Source: Pseudeuparius sepicola
Taxonomy: Eukaryota; Arthropoda; Insecta; Coleoptera; Anthribidae
Direction: 5' to 3'
NCBI GenBank assembly: GCA_963920635.1
Contig: OY987301.1
Location: 24,098,501 to 24,162,500 of the forward strand
Length of the DNA: 64,000 nucleotides
The notes under the pieces are model-generated. The model did no database searches. It was not told the DNA's origin and saw only the letters and a program-made list of their open reading frames with translations. The position numbers were made by a program, and so were the translations under genes. This document shows, one piece after another, positions 10,591 to 23,647 of the stretch. Within the stretch, counting starts at the first letter, position 1; each line of letters begins with the position of its first letter.

Positions 10591-12591
10591 TCTATAGTTT
10601 TTCTTGATTTTTTATTGTTTTGAGTTTTGACGCTATATGGTGGAGAATCATCGATCAAGAAAAAGTATCTAAAACGAACAAAAAATCTCTCGACTGCGAC
10701 ACTCTTGTCTCGTCAAGCAAGTTGTCGCTTCACATTATAATCATGCATCAAACAGGGTTTTATGCGTAAATTAAATATTCTGTCCTATCACGGCAATTTT
10801 ATACGTATGGAAAGATTATCTAATTTACCTTATAATCTACCTAGTACAACCGACCCCTTTGGGTCCAATAGCCAACCCGTCGTCCCTATACCAGGCTTCT
10901 ATTCTGTATGGACACCCATTGTTAATCCGTTTCGATCATAGGATAATTCAATTTAATTCGATACTTCCCTGGAAATTTAATACAAGCACGCGCCATTCAA
11001 TGATTAATATGCTATTGGGTATGATGGTCCACGAATGAGACGGTATTGTTGAAACTCCTGGACAAAAACCATGTTCGTATAATACAACATAATTAATTTA
11101 ATGTTAGTTCATCGTGGACACTTATTATTAAGATGTACCTACCGCCTATTTTTTATTTAATTAATAACCGTTGGAAAACGTCTTTATTCTCAAATATAGA
11201 CAAATATGTATGAAATGGTTAGGATATCACTGCAACTGCAAAATTGACAAGCTTGTTTTAAGCAGCCAATAGTAGTGAGCCGTTGTCCCACAAAAATAGC
11301 CACATCAATTTTTACAGAATACTTTTTCTATGAATGTATATTTTCGATTCATTGTTCATAAATTTCTTTCGGCGAATTTACAGGAAGATATAATAATCCC
11401 CAGAATATACGTATCGTTGTTATGGGGTCAATATCGGCAAATCCAGCGTACGCACCCGACCTCTAATCTGTAGGGATTTCCACTATTAATTATTTGTTGC
11501 TACCATCAAACGTTAATAATTGCATTTAGCTAGACACATTATCCTAAATTTAAAATAAATAGGCTCCATTCGATGATTTGTAGTATTTTTGATCATCGTC
11601 CATAAATGGAACGATATTACAGAAATACGCGGAACTCATTAATATTAAAAGAAATATTAAGTACCTATATTGTTATTTGTTATGTATTTCCATTTCGAGA
11701 TTTACAGTTGTTAATAAATTTGAAACATGAAAGGAGTCGTGAGGTTTCCGAGGAACGCCAGACAAAAAATTGTTTTTGTAAAAAAAATACACGCACAAAA
11801 ACGATCAAATATAGGTTGTGGATGGAAAATTAGGTAGAAAAGAGCAAGAGAATCCAGAAAATAATATTTTCGAATGAGAGCTTTGGGTTCCTGAAGGACC
11901 CCCCGGGTGAGGTTATATTAAGGTCATTCACTATTCCTTTACTGCTCTTATTTTTTATACAGGGTTAACCAGATTAACGTATACTACAGTTTTTTAAAAT
12001 ATGTTTTGATGTTTTTATGGAAGATGAAAAATATGATATGAAGTTCCGAATTAAGTAGGTACTTAAACAACATAGGCGCAATAAATGCTTGCCATCTAAT
12101 TTCGAAAAAAGGTAGCTCTTGTAGTAACTCGGATTTATCCAAGTTTATGGTTTTTCCTTCACTTATAAGTTGGGATATTGCTATGAGAATGGTTCTTGCA
12201 CGTAAATGATTGGCAACAGCAACACTTCATTGATGCTGAAGATGTTTTCTTTTCCAATACATATGATCGACATACGCACCGCATTTTGGAAGTTTTCCTT
12301 CTTCTCTTCCCGGTTCAACAGCCCAGCTCTTTTTGCGTAGGCAGTCTGTGAGCCACATTGAGAAATATGTAAAATCCAAAACGCATTGAGTTATGAAGGG
12401 AACTGAGAAATGAGAGAAAATAATATACATAATATGCTTATGTGGCATAAAATGTATGCTCAACTGAAACTTTACAAAATATCTGTTGATAACGAATACT
12501 TTTACGTGCACACCTTTCCGTCTGGAGTTTAGAGAGAGACTGATCTTGGAAGAGGTATGGGCTCAGCACGCGGCTGACTGATAAGTATAGG
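10591..12591. other. No gene recognised
   Basis: AT-rich sequence. It includes a solitary mariner-type end-like motif 'tacagggttaaccagattaa' near 11957 without a partner. Frames at 11606-11833 and 12511-12227 (minus) are short and unrecognised. Confidence 0.4.
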
Positions 12592-12822
12592 GGAGGCGAT
12601 TTTGGACATTTGCCCTAAAATTTTACGACCAAATGAAAAACAAAAGTAGTAAATATGATGGATTAAGATCGGGAAAGTGAGGGTGCTGCTGAGGACATCA
12701 CAAATTCCGTTAGTGGAAAAGTGTTTAGCTTTTGATTTCCGTAGATCAGTTCAATCTGAACTTATATATTTTATCAGTTCATTTTGAACCAGATCGGTAG
12801 ATCAGTACGATCACTAATAATT
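12592..12822 (+). repeat. Dispersed repeat, copy 1 of 2
   Basis: Shares 'agtagtaaatat' plus 'gtgagggtgctgctg', 'ggacatcacaaat', 'cagttcaatctgaacttata' and 'tcagttcattttgaa' with 16560-16840, in the same order and orientation. Copy 2 has about 40 extra bases in the middle. No coding capacity; the repeat class is unknown. Confidence 0.75.
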
Positions 12823-12863
12823 TTCAACCAACCAGTGTATTCCAACAGTTTTTCTTTTTCTAG

Positions 12864-13142
12864 AATGCTTTAGCAAATTGGATAAACGGTAAACATAAAA
12901 GAAAAAAAAAGGTCAATGACAAACACGCAGAAAAGCGTCCAGGGGGTGAGCGTATCCATGCTCCGCAAATTGGAATAATTAAATTAAAAAGTCCTGGCCG
13001 GCTCACCGAATGTTGGCATACTCGAGCTTTTTGGCGAGTTCGTATATACACAGGAATGGACCCAAAGCAGTTAATGAAAGAGGGTTTTAGAGACACATTA
13101 ATTAGGACGTACACGGCGTCCCCATCGAAAATTGCCAATACG
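12864..13142 (+). CDS. Unidentified coding-looking exon (93 codons)
   Basis: Directly after a strong 3' splice-site pattern ('tttttctttttctag' at 12849-12863), one frame stays open to TGA at 13140-13142. It begins NALANWINGKHKRKKK and includes GERIHAPQIGIIKLK, then GRLTECWHTRAFWRVRIYTG, then GFRDTLIRTY and ends SPSKIANT. The mixed composition (W, H, C, G, P and charged residues) is much more protein-like than neighbouring AT-rich frames. There is a basic patch (KRKKK) near the start. I see no upstream exon and do not recognise the family. It could be the last exon of a host gene, a TE gene, or an old endogenised fragment. An opposing minus frame over the same region is most likely its shadow. 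Confidence 0.35.
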
Positions 13143-16100
13143 TGATTTTGGCCAATAATAAATCCTTCAACTGGGTAAGGTTTGAACACGACTTCTTTTT
13201 TCGTACTCCTCTATCAGATTTTTCAGCGGACTATCTTTTACTTTGGCTATAACTTTTAGTTTATTTTTGGTATATTCGGCTCGCTGGTGTATATTATGTA
13301 TGTTACGTCGCTGAGCGAAAGTTTATATTTTTAAAAAAAGGTTTATTTGACTTAAAACATTGATTACACTGGATTCAGGCATGACTGGGTAATTAAAGAA
13401 AAATGCTGACGCATGGGGTCCATAGAAGTCTATAAAAACATGTTACGCTATAAAACGGTGTATCTCCTTTAATAACAGAGATAATGAAGTAATCCAAAAA
13501 AGAAAATGATGGCGAAAGATGGACCTACCGTCTAATGTTAACTGCTATATGTTTCGGTTGCTAGTATACTCCACAGGGTGATACGAATTTTCGAAAAAAA
13601 AACATAACATTTTTATTACACCCGGTATAAATCGAAAATGAACTTTTTATCATAAACAGCGAAAACTATGACATTGTCGAGGAACCAACCAACAATGCAA
13701 AGAAATCATTTAAATCCGATCATAAATTCACAAAAAAAAAAAAAATAGCAGCAAATAAGTAGGAAATTTATGATGTTGCGTTAATTTTGTCCAGGAGTTT
13801 CTATAACAATAATTTATAAGAAAAATTGAAAATGCAAAGTGGATAAAAAAACTAAAACTGCTGGCAACTTTTTCTCATGTTATTTCCATAATATTTTGTA
13901 CAATAAACGCGCGCGCATTTTCATTTCAGATTAGTTTTAAGGATAGAATAAAGTTGAAAGTTAACCGACTTCAAGGCTACTCCTTATTCCTTATTATTAT
14001 TCTTCTTATTCTTATGCAAAGCTGTACAAACTCGGCTTAATAGTCATACATGTATTGATTTGCGGGATAACTCCTCCAAAAGCCCAACTTTTCAATCTCA
14101 CGGGATGAGAAGCCGACAGAGAAACGTTTTCAAAACTCAGCACAACAATGCCTGAGTTGCGCTTGACTAAGAATTTCATTTGCTTTGACGGGACTCACGA
14201 ATACACCCAGGGAGGGTAACCCGTAACCCTTAATTAAATATTAATCTTTGAAGGTTTGGAAGGAAAGGTCAGTGGCAAACAGATAAACCGCCCGGGTGGT
14301 GAACCAGTTAAATGAAATACCCGGTACCCGCTCGATGCTCTGTTAAATTAGCCGACCAGGTTTAGAATTTCCTTCTGTCTGTTATTTAGGTAGATATGTT
14401 TTTTAACTAGATGATTCAGTAAGGTTTTCCTCCCTCACCTTTTTATTTTGAATACAACTGGGCATTGCGTTTCTGAGGTATACCTAGAAACCAGAATTGG
14501 TTTATTCCAGTGGAAAATTTAAAATCGGTTTTCCCAAACTATTTGTCCAATATCATGATTTGAAGTGCACTAAACTCTCCTAAAAACGAAAAATTTAGAA
14601 TCTCTACTCACGATTATTATTGATCATTTGAAACATGAGGAATTAATATAATTTTAAATTAGGTATATTAAATATTAAACCAATGGGTATTAAAAAAATG
14701 TTTTAGTACAATTGTTAGGTATATTTTTTGCCACAAACTGGCGACATTCGTTTTTTCGTAACGTAAACGATTTCGTTCTCAACTTTGTTTAAATGGCATA
14801 TGATTTTCTGTGTACCTATATTGGAAAATGGGGTTCCATAAGAAAATAAACTGAGAAAAAAAATATTTTCCAAAAATCACCTCCTTCGGTTGTCCAGTTC
14901 CTATCAAGTTAGACATGGAAACAATTCAAATATATACAGGCATACCTACAAAACTTGAATGCAAATCAAAATAATAATGACAATACTATAATATCTTAGT
15001 ATTGTGGAAGAAAATGACCTTGTTGCTTCTCATATAACTTTAGTTGTCAGCTCTTCTAAATTTAATGGCCTCTCCACTTTAGTGAATCGTGGGTCTCTCT
15101 TTATAGAGTATATTCTAGACATTGACATTTCGTTTGATTTCCATTGCTAACTTGATAAGAATGGAATCCAACCGAATAAGGTTATTTTTAGAAAAGTAAT
15201 TTTTTTTTCTTATGGAAGCCCACTAAAATTTTATACTGACATCCAGAAAGAGACGGTCTTCCAAAAATGCAAACAAAATCGTACCATGCAAAATGAAGTT
15301 TTTCAGGACGAATTATTGCTGTCATTTAGATACGTGTGACAAACACTATTTTTTGTCATACGCTCCCAAAATTTTGTTATACGCTTTTTACAATTCTTCA
15401 GAACGCTTAAATTTGCAAATTTTCCATAATTTTTGAAATCATAGCAAATAGCAACAGGTTTGTTTATTTGATAATTTTGGCATATCATTCGAAATTTGTC
15501 AGAAAGTGACATAAATTTTAAAATTTTCCAAAATCCCGAATATATTGCTAATTGCTAATAGGGCCAAAGAAATTTACTTCCTGTGAAGTCTCGTGCCGCA
15601 AAGAAATCGTGTTGGATTTACTTCCTGTGAAGTCTTGTGCCATTTACTATAAAGAATATTCTAAGGAATTTTGGAATAGTCCGTAAAGGTTGCCATGACG
15701 ACTTCTAGGGACTAGACTAGGCCGAAAAAGAAGCATTTTACGGACTCAAATGAGTCCGTAAAATAGCTATTTTTTGGAGCGTATGACAAAAACGATATTT
15801 AGAAAAAGTATTTAAACTATGAGTAGTTTCTTCCAAGTAAAGGACCTTATGTAGATAGAATCTGTGACAAAAAATTGAAAATATTTTTTTAGGACAAAAA
15901 TGTTAAGGAACTGCTTTAGGCGGCTATAATATTTTAATTAATTAGCTTTAATTCTGTTTACCTCATTTTCCGTCACACCTCTTTCCTTGATTAGACAAAT
16001 TTTTTGGTGAATTTACCAGCTAAAAGTCTATGCAAATGCACTCTAAAGCAAAGTCCTCGTTAAATTGACCCAATTTCGCAAATCGGGAAATCCAATTAGG

Positions 16101-16294
16101 TATTCCAATTTAACCAGGCATGGATTCTTTTAGGTGGTTCACTCTTCAGGTGTTTTTCGTGTTTGCCAGTGGTCGCTGTATCAAAAGACCTCAAAGTTGA
16201 ATATTTAATAAAGAGGGAAATTAAACGGGGACGCCCGCCCGTGTTGTCAAAGAAAATGAGCAATTCTTATTCTTTCGTAAGCCCCCATTGTAAT
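13143..16294. other. No gene recognised
   Basis: AT-rich, no supported gene. It holds a solitary end-like motif 'acagggtgatacg' near 13575 and a GC-richer patch near 14030-14350. A short direct duplication of 'ttacttcctgtgaagtct' occurs at about 15576 and 15618. The phrases 'tttttgtcatacgctcc' (about 15350) and 'ggagcgtatgacaaaaa' (about 15777) are an inverted pair, suggesting another degraded foldback of about 440 bases. Confidence 0.4.
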
Positions 16295-16311
16295 GGGGGG
16301 GGGGGGGGGGG
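16295..16311 (+). repeat. Homopolymer run of 17 G
   Basis: Seventeen consecutive G follow 'ttgtaat'. A tract of this kind is prone to length error in sequencing and assembly, so the exact count should not be trusted. Confidence 0.8.
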
Positions 16312-16559
16312 CTGAAAAAGTTTCGCTATCACATCTGGGGAGACCTGAAAATGTATATTTGAAGAATGAACGAAAAATCTATATTCTAAATAAGAAAACA
16401 ATTTCATAAAAATATAACTTTATTAATCGTATTCAAAGTCAGTGTTTAAATCAGCAAATTGTTTATGGAGGTATCTATTATTATATTTTAGGCAATTAAG
16501 GTGTATAAATGGTAGGAGATCCTCTCAATTTAAACCGATCCGTTCATCACTCTAACCCT

Positions 16560-16840
16560 TCCAGCGCCTAGAAATTTTGGGACAAGTTTTGAAAATAGAT
16601 GCAAAAGAAATAGGAAAGTAGTAAATATAACGGATTAAGATCCGGAAAGTGAGGGTGCTGCTGTGGACATCACAAATACCGTTCGTGGTAAAGTGTTTAA
16701 CTTTTAGTTAATCGCGAACCGCGTTGCCGATATTTCGTTCTTCTTTCGATTTCCGTAGGTCAGTTCAATCTGAACTTATATTTTCTGTCAGTTCATTTTG
16801 AATCAGATCTGTAAATCAGTACGAAAGAATACCACTAATA
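16560..16840 (+). repeat. Dispersed repeat, copy 2 of 2
   Basis: Same family and orientation as 12592-12822, with the additional middle segment 'gttaatcgcgaaccgcgttg'. No coding capacity. Confidence 0.75.
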
Positions 16841-17603
16841 CTTGGGGGGTAGTTGACAATAGAGTCGATAGGATTAGTAATTTAAAAACGTCGATTGATA
16901 TCTCTGTATCAGTTTCCGTGTTTTTGGGGCCAATAAATTCGACTTTGGCATTGTTGTGGAGAAACAAAGTAATTTGGAATGGTTGCGGTAGAGTTAAGAC
17001 CCGGTGTTTCTCAAAAGAAGTGAAAAAAACAGTTTTGGATCCTCTGATCTCGTTCTTTGTTCTATCGTAAGGCAATTTTCAGCTGGATTTCTGTTATCAC
17101 AAAAAAAACCTCAAAACTTACTTCCATGCTGGCTAACTTTATATCGTTCTGGACGATCTAAAACACGGGTATGGTTTTGGATCTAATTTTATGTTTTATT
17201 GTTCTGTGATATATCGCTAGTGTCTACGCATTTCAGTTTCATTCGCGTTTGCGCGCTTGAACAAATATATACGAAAACGCCTTAAATATGACAACGAACA
17301 TGTGTGTATTTTCGTAAGTAATATAATAAGGGCATTTAATTTTTCCGAAAAAAATCCAAAAAACACGTTGCTAAGTAATATTTTAACAAGAAGCATGAGT
17401 GCTGGTGGCAACAAAAATCCGAGTTGAAGACGAATATTTTTGCACCTGCACGATAGGTGTAAAAGACAAAAAATTTTAGAGTTGAAACTTGACCTTTGGG
17501 GAATGAGACTTGCTCGATTAGAAACTAATTTGCACCATATTTTTATATTTTAAAAATCAAGCAGGCCTTGGCAGGAGCAATTTATTCATTTTCAGTTCAG
17601 GTA

Positions 17604-19443
17604 CAGGGTGGCCCATCCAAGCGGAAAAAGTGTGCTACGTGGAGACAGGTTAACATAAAATCGTCATTCAAAAATGAGGTTGTAGTAACAATTAAGGGGA
17701 ATTCGAGGGTGTACCCTAATTTTGTATACGGGGGTCGGTAAAAAAGTTATCGCGAAAAAACATTTTTTGCAAAATAAAAAAAATATTTTTTTACATACAC
17801 ATCGATTAGAGAACCTTTAAGTAGTATTCCCGAATATTCAGTTTTTTAATATAACTTCCTGTTATAGCGGAAATGAAAGTGGTTTTCTCTATTTTACAAC
17901 TTACACATTTCTCTTAACCCTCACAGGATTCCTTTTTTAATTCTGAATCCAACGATATATAATTTGACCTATTTATCTCCAACCGTTTCCGAGATATTTA
18001 TCAGAGAAGCTCCATCAAACTAGATACATGGTCTCATGGTCGGTGTCTGATGTTCGATCTGAGTAGGCCAAACAATAAAACCAAATTTATGACAAATCAA
18101 GTCAGCCATGATAATAAAACTTACAAGCGAGTAGACTGTCAATTCAATATTTCTATTTACGTGTCAGATTAGTCTAAAATTTTGTTGCTGAAGCTCTTAG
18201 TAGTTGCAGTTTAAAAAATGTCTTTGAAAGAAGAATGCTGTGATATTTTAGAGATCTTCATCAAAAATGATAAAAGATACGTAGAAACTTTGAGGAAGTA
18301 TTGTCGTAAATATCCAAATAGAAATGTTCAGAGTGCTTCATTTATATGTAAGCTGTATCGAAGATTCAGATCGACAGGAAATGTGATTAGCAAGAATTTA
18401 GTGAATTAGTGAGGACGAGAGAGAACGAATTTTAAATTATTTCAGAAGAAATAACGAAAAATCTCAGAGAGATGCATCGAGAGACTTACAAATTCCCCGG
18501 TCTACAATACAAAGGGTAATGAAATTAAGCAAATTTAAAGCCTTCAAAATATTACCTGTTCAAAGGCTATTCCCTGGAGATGCTGCAAGAAGACTGGAAT
18601 ATTGTCAAACAATGTTAAACTTTTATTTTGCAAGAGGTGGAGCTGGATTTTTTAAACAAATTATTTGGTCCGATGAAGCTATATTTACAACGGCGGGAAT
18701 ATACAACCGGAAAAATAGTATATTTTGGTCTGTTGACAATCCACGGTCATTTCGTAAAGTTGTGAAATCCGTCAGAAATTCCGTGGGTGTTTGCTGCGGA
18801 ATTGTGGGAAATTTTATAATTCAGGAAGTATGACAGGTAGGAAATACCAACATTTGCCATTAATTTTTCTTAACCAACTCCAAGAGAGACAATTAATATG
18901 GCAGCAAGATGGCGCTTCCTTCCATAACTGTGGGCCCATAACGGAATTTTTGAACAATTCGTTTGAAAATTGGATTGGTAAACATGGAATTTTTTCTTGT
19001 GGGGCATTTAAAAAATAAAGTTTATAAGAACCGCCCCGAAAATGTTGAAGAGATTAAAAGACGAGTAAAATTAGAAATTGGTAGTTTAAACAATCGTCTC
19101 TTAATCTTTGAAAATGCCCGAAAAATTTTCTTAAAAAGACTTAGGTTATGTGTAAATAATAATGGAAACCATTTTGAACATTTAATGTAAATGAACTTCT
19201 AACTAATATTTAATAACTAATCATATTGTTGTTGTTATAATAAATATGACAGTAGTAAAAATAATAAATGTTTCATAATTTCCACGAGATTTTTAATAAA
19301 GTTGAATGCAGTTGAATGGCTATAGCCACTTTAACATTCAGCCTAAAAATGTTTTTTCGCGATAACTTTTTTACCGACCCCCGTATACAAAATTAGGGTA
19401 CACCCTCGAATTCCTCTTAATTTTTACTACAATCTCATTTTTT
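17604..19443 (+). mobile_element. Second mariner-type element, right end truncated
   Basis: Starts CAGGGTGGCCCATCCAAGCG after TA (17602-17603). The left subterminal block 'gggtgtaccctaattttgta' with 'ggtcggtaaaaaagttatcg' returns inverted at about 19357-19420. The outermost ~65 bases of the right end are missing, so the right TA flank is gone and the copy cannot move as it stands. It carries a broken transposase and sits inside the older foldback element. Confidence 0.75.
18218..19190 (+). pseudogene. Mariner-type transposase with frameshifts and a lost third catalytic site
   Basis: The N-terminal frame (18218-18409) begins MSLKEECCDILEIFIKNDKR and includes the YCRKYPNRN helix-turn-helix region. 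After a shift near 18408 the reading continues ERERILNYFRRNNEKSQRD and then STIQRVMKLSKFKAF into the 18519 frame. The first catalytic Asp is in QIIWSDEAIF. A second shift near 18810-18830 leads to the second catalytic Asp in IWQQDGASFH. The expected SPDL..LD segment holding the third acidic residue is absent: the sequence goes straight from ENWIGKHG to an FFLVGHLKNKVY-type segment after a small deletion near 18990. The C-terminus ends NNNGNHFEHLM. It is clearly a dead copy, related to but distinct from the 6122-8214 element. Confidence 0.8.
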
Positions 19444-19851
19444 GATTTTAAAGATTTTAAAACAATCGGCCGACTTTGATTTGTTTTCAAATGTCAACTT
19501 GATTTTTTGGAAAAAAATCAAAATATTCCAATTGTTTTAAAATTTAGTACAGGGCCTTAAATTTGCCTTCTGAAAAATTTTTCTGATAAAATTTTTCGAT
19601 AAATGTACTTGATTTTCGCTCAAACCGCAAAAATTGAAAAAAATCAAAGTGTGCCCATTGTTTTAAAATTTGGCACGAGGACTTTTCATTTGCATTCTGA
19701 ACAACTTCTTCTAATAAAATTGCCCCTGTCAAGGCCTGCTTGATTTTTAAAATATAAAAATACGGTTAAAATTTTTTCGTTTCTAATCAAGCAAGGATGA
19801 TCTCCCAAAGCTCAAGTTTCAACTCGATTTTTTTTTGTCTTTTACACATAT

Positions 19852-21471
19852 CGTATAGTCCATCTGGGTCCACCTTGAAAATGGAAACAAAAAGGTTTCC
19901 TGACAGAAAATGTTTCCTCAAAAGCGGATTATGCATATTCCATAAACATAACTAAAATGTACTTTGCCTTTTTTAAATATTAAAAGTGTAGTTCTGGGAT
20001 ACTTTTTTATAGCTGTTGCTTCTATTTGCATATTTTTCATTCAACGTTATAATGTATCTAAACTAATTTTCTTCATATAGGATAACATCATAGTCATTTT
20101 AGTTATGATCTCTTAAACTGTTGACGAAGCAATTAAAAGACATTCGTATTCTTTTATTTTATTATGCCCTTGGTATCTGTTTGAAAATGACGTTAAATTG
20201 TAGAAAAGTTCGTTCGTTTTACTGCTTTTTTACCTATCAACTATAAAATTTTGTTTTATGAAAAAAATATATTTTCTGGGAGCCCCAGTATGCACGCATA
20301 TGCCTCGATCCCATTATGAAACACGGGGTTTGTGTACAGTGGAACTTTGATGTATACCTACTGGGGCAAGTATTTTCTTTGGCTCAGACATGATGATAAT
20401 TTAGTTAATAAAAGTTTTATATTGAAAATGCAACAGAGCAGTGAAAACAAAAAGAATTAAAAACCAATTCGTGTGGCCATTTGAGAAATATTTTCCCAGT
20501 ATACAATAGTCCCTCTACCCAAAAATGTATGCCAATAAGCATATTTGATATTTTTTGGCAACGTTTACTCTGGACTATATACGAGTTCGCAAAAAATGGG
20601 ATTTTTTTTATTTTGAGATATTAAAAAAGTATTTTGGAGAATCTTTTCTGCATGTCCAAGAATCTAAGAATCGATTTTGCCATTCTCATTGTAGTTACTA
20701 CGGATATAGAAAAGTATGTTAACCCATCTCTTTTATTTGATCGATGCCATTTGCAAATTGACCTAACATCTCCCCCGTGTACAGCATTTAGTGAAATTAG
20801 TCAAACAAATAGAGCAACACGAATCTTTACTAAACGTTGTATAGCCAAGTAGCCCCATTTTGTTTACTCTTAATTTAAAAGTCCGTGGGTAAGGCGTGCT
20901 CCGGCAGCCGCGTAAATGCGGTCGTTGCATAATACATCGGATTTTGCCCGGCGCTCTTTAGCCGCCGTGGGGCCAACCTTCGCCCTTTGCCTCCTTCTCT
21001 TTTCTTCTTCTCAAAAGGGCTCCTTCCTTTCCCAAAAATAAAGGTATAATCGTCGGTCGTGCTGCTGCCAACCGACACGCGGTGTTCAGACATAGACAAA
21101 ATATAACTGGACCAATAACAAACGGCATTGTAATCATTCAACATAATATTATTCAATATCGTATCAAAACAAATATTTTTTCCTGCTCCCTCCCCCGTAA
21201 GTACACTTTAAATATTCGCCCGAAAACGAAATTCAAATGTTTGAGGTGCCCTGTTATTTTGGTTGCTGATAGCTGCGAAAGTGGTTGCTAGGTACAAAAA
21301 GTATTGCCTAGCCTCCCTTACGCAGCAACGACCTTTAAACCATTAATAAAATATATGTTAGAACGCGAAACTTGCGTCAATTTTAATAGGTTTTCCAGCG
21401 ATCGTTGTGCTGGTACTGGTTTTTATCAGAAAGAACACGAATTATACCAAAGAATAATATCGTTAAATAAG
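19852..21471. other. No gene recognised; GC-rich island 20880-21075
   Basis: Mostly AT-rich. About 200 bases from 20880 are conspicuously GC-rich ('ggcagccgcgtaaatgcgg', 'gcccggcgctctttagccg') and then pyrimidine-rich. No frame in it is convincing, and I do not find a second copy in the window. Confidence 0.4.
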
Positions 21472-21600
21472 AGCTGCCTAACAGACCGGGTGAGAACACG
21501 TGACTAGTAATTCGTAGGTCCCAGGTTCAAATCCCACACAAAGCCCAACTTTTTGTATTTAGTTTTATTATAGCTGCATCTTGCCTTTTATGTTTAAAAT
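21472..21600 (+). repeat. tRNA-Thr-like SINE
   Basis: 'gactagtaattcgtaggtcc' followed by 'caggttcaaatcccaca' resembles the anticodon arm (AGT), variable region and B box of a tRNA-Thr gene. The A-box side ('gctgcctaacagaccgggtg') is diverged and the stems do not pair well, so it is not a functional tRNA. A related copy at 32826-32920 shares the head and the tail words ('attata...ctgcat', 'cctttta'/'cctctta'). Confidence 0.5.
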
Positions 21601-23646
21601 ATCGAAATTAGCCATGAAAGGCGGATTTTTAAGAGGTTATCCTAGATTATTGGTGAGATGTATCTAGCATAACTCCCTGTATATAGCGTGCAGGTATTGT
21701 TCAGAGAAAATAGCCGAGACAATGACGTCAGTATATCAAAACTGACGGCCTTATCTCCCAACCTGAAAGCGCCATATATTAGGTACATACGAGTATAGTA
21801 TGTAAACACGCCTGTAAGTACTATTGCATCTCTGTACATATAATTAACTATTACAACACTCACAGTGTGTAAAGGACTGGAATTGGAATTATTGCCCTGT
21901 AGATATAAGCTATGAATTCCCATAGAGGCTATAATACAGATAGTTATAGGTAATTAGTAGTTTGTACAACAATAGTGGATATGGAAATTGCACAAGGGTT
22001 GTAAAATATATCTTTTTAAACAAAATAATAAAAATAAATGCTAAATGGATATTGGGTGAAAATAATTTGACAGGCCACACTTCCATAGATATTAAGGGTG
22101 TACATACTGCCTTAATAAGGCTATTGGCTCTGTGTTAGGCACCTCGATCTGTTATAACCATGATTTTTAACAAAGGCATACAAATAATCAATTAATTCGA
22201 TAAAATTTTAAAATTTCTCAAAACATGAAAAGAGGTCACAAAAAAGGTTGTTTAGAATGCAATTTTATACCTCTATATATATTTCATAATATAATGTGCG
22301 TAACTTGAGCGACATTCCACTCCATTTTTTTTACTGCGAAGGTAGATTTTGATTACAATTAGAAATTAGTGAACACATAATATTATTGCCTAAGAACTTA
22401 TCCATTGTTTAGGTTGTAAAGAAAACAGCAACTACACTTACGGATAGGAGTAGAACATAATCTTGTTACAGTGGCAGTATGATCATTGTATAATCGTGGG
22501 TTAGAAAACTTATATTTAAGTAGCATATTCTGCTTATCTTGTCTCGAGCTTCCGCTAGCCAAAAAATATTATCGCAGAAATTACAATATTTTTTATTCAG
22601 TTTTTGCGAGAAGAAATTTTAGCCAAAACTTGCATCCTCCAACTATAATTAGCATTGAACTCCCGTATAAAAGAGTAAATGTGTAGAGGGTAGGAACATG
22701 ATATTATTTAAGTTCAATGGTTTTGCAATAGGTATATTCTTAATTTGTGATGGTAATATTACTCAGTCCTGGAATATGCATCATTATTGTAAAAATGTTT
22801 ATTACAGCCGAAAATTTATTTTGAATCAATTCCGAATTTTCAGCCATTTTGGAATACGACATCAAATCGCATTGCAAATCATCATGTTATTATGTTAGGC
22901 GGGTTTTCAGGTACTTTTCTGCATTTAAAGGGAAAATACGGCCTAGAAGTACTTTGTTGTAAAATAAATTATTACAATATCGGTTAAATGGTGTATAAAT
23001 ATTACAATGTCATTCATAATTTAAGAAATATAATTCTTGGTACAAGGTTCTGAAGATAATCTGCCTGAAAATCTACAACTTTGGTTTCTTTACTTTTTTC
23101 GTCTCTTCAAATTAAAAGCTGTAGGTAATGGTCAAAATAATTGCGTGATCACCCTACACATAAATAGCTATTTTTGTTGAAAAAACTCATACATCTCTTG
23201 AGAGTCAGCCTGTAGGTACATTTTGATAAACTCACACGAAACTTTCAAAGAAGACTTCAAGCACTCAAGCACATTATGTAGAAATATTCTGTGGTGGTTA
23301 TCTGCTGCCTGTCACCTCCGGGCTCCACTCTCAGCCCTATAATATAACGTCGTGATTGCTGACGTGCCCTTGATTTTCTCTCGTCGCGCCTCGTTTCGCC
23401 GGTCTCACCCTGGGGGCGGGTAGCCATCAGAAAAAAAATGTAAAAGACGCTCCTCCATCGCTACCCACTTATTACTGTTTATTGAGGGCTCTAAATTTGT
23501 TTCATAAGACTCGATATTCTCTAAATCGCGTGAAGGGGAGAACTGCCGAACTAAGAGGATGAGAGAAATACCCTCAAGCCAAAAATACTATACTTAGACG
23601 AAACTTTCAAGAAACTTTTATCGGCAATATTTATGTATTTACTAGT
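21601..23646. other. No gene recognised
   Basis: AT-rich with scattered small frames. A GC-richer patch at about 23300-23440 has no recognisable content. Confidence 0.4.
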
Positions 23647-23647
23647 A

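Larger units (their letters stand above)
17441..19851. mobile_element. Foldback element interrupted by a mariner-type insertion
   Basis: The left arm 17441-17600 ('aggtgtaaaagacaaaaaat', 'aatcaagcaggccttggcag') matches the inverted right arm at about 19728-19851 ('ggcctgcttgatttttaaa', 'gtcttttacacatatcg'). The arms are a diverged relative of the 9301-10038 family, which has 'ggtgtaaaagaccaaaaatt' and 'aggcctgcttgcctagaaa' in corresponding places. Between 19444 and 19727 the sequence is internal foldback material. The left half was cut by the insertion at 17604. Confidence 0.65.

Noticed and set aside
12227..12511. 94-codon minus frame
   Set aside because: No motif recognised. One part (SWAVEPGREEGKLPKCGAYV) looks protein-like but cannot be supported alone.
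16295..16311. G17 run (and G14 at 43421) as a G-quadruplex regulatory site
   Set aside because: A plain homopolymer is likely error-prone, and the second lies in a hAT subterminal region. No regulatory context.
21472..21547. Functional tRNA-Thr gene
   Set aside because: The acceptor and T stems do not pair properly and the A box is diverged. A SINE head fits better.
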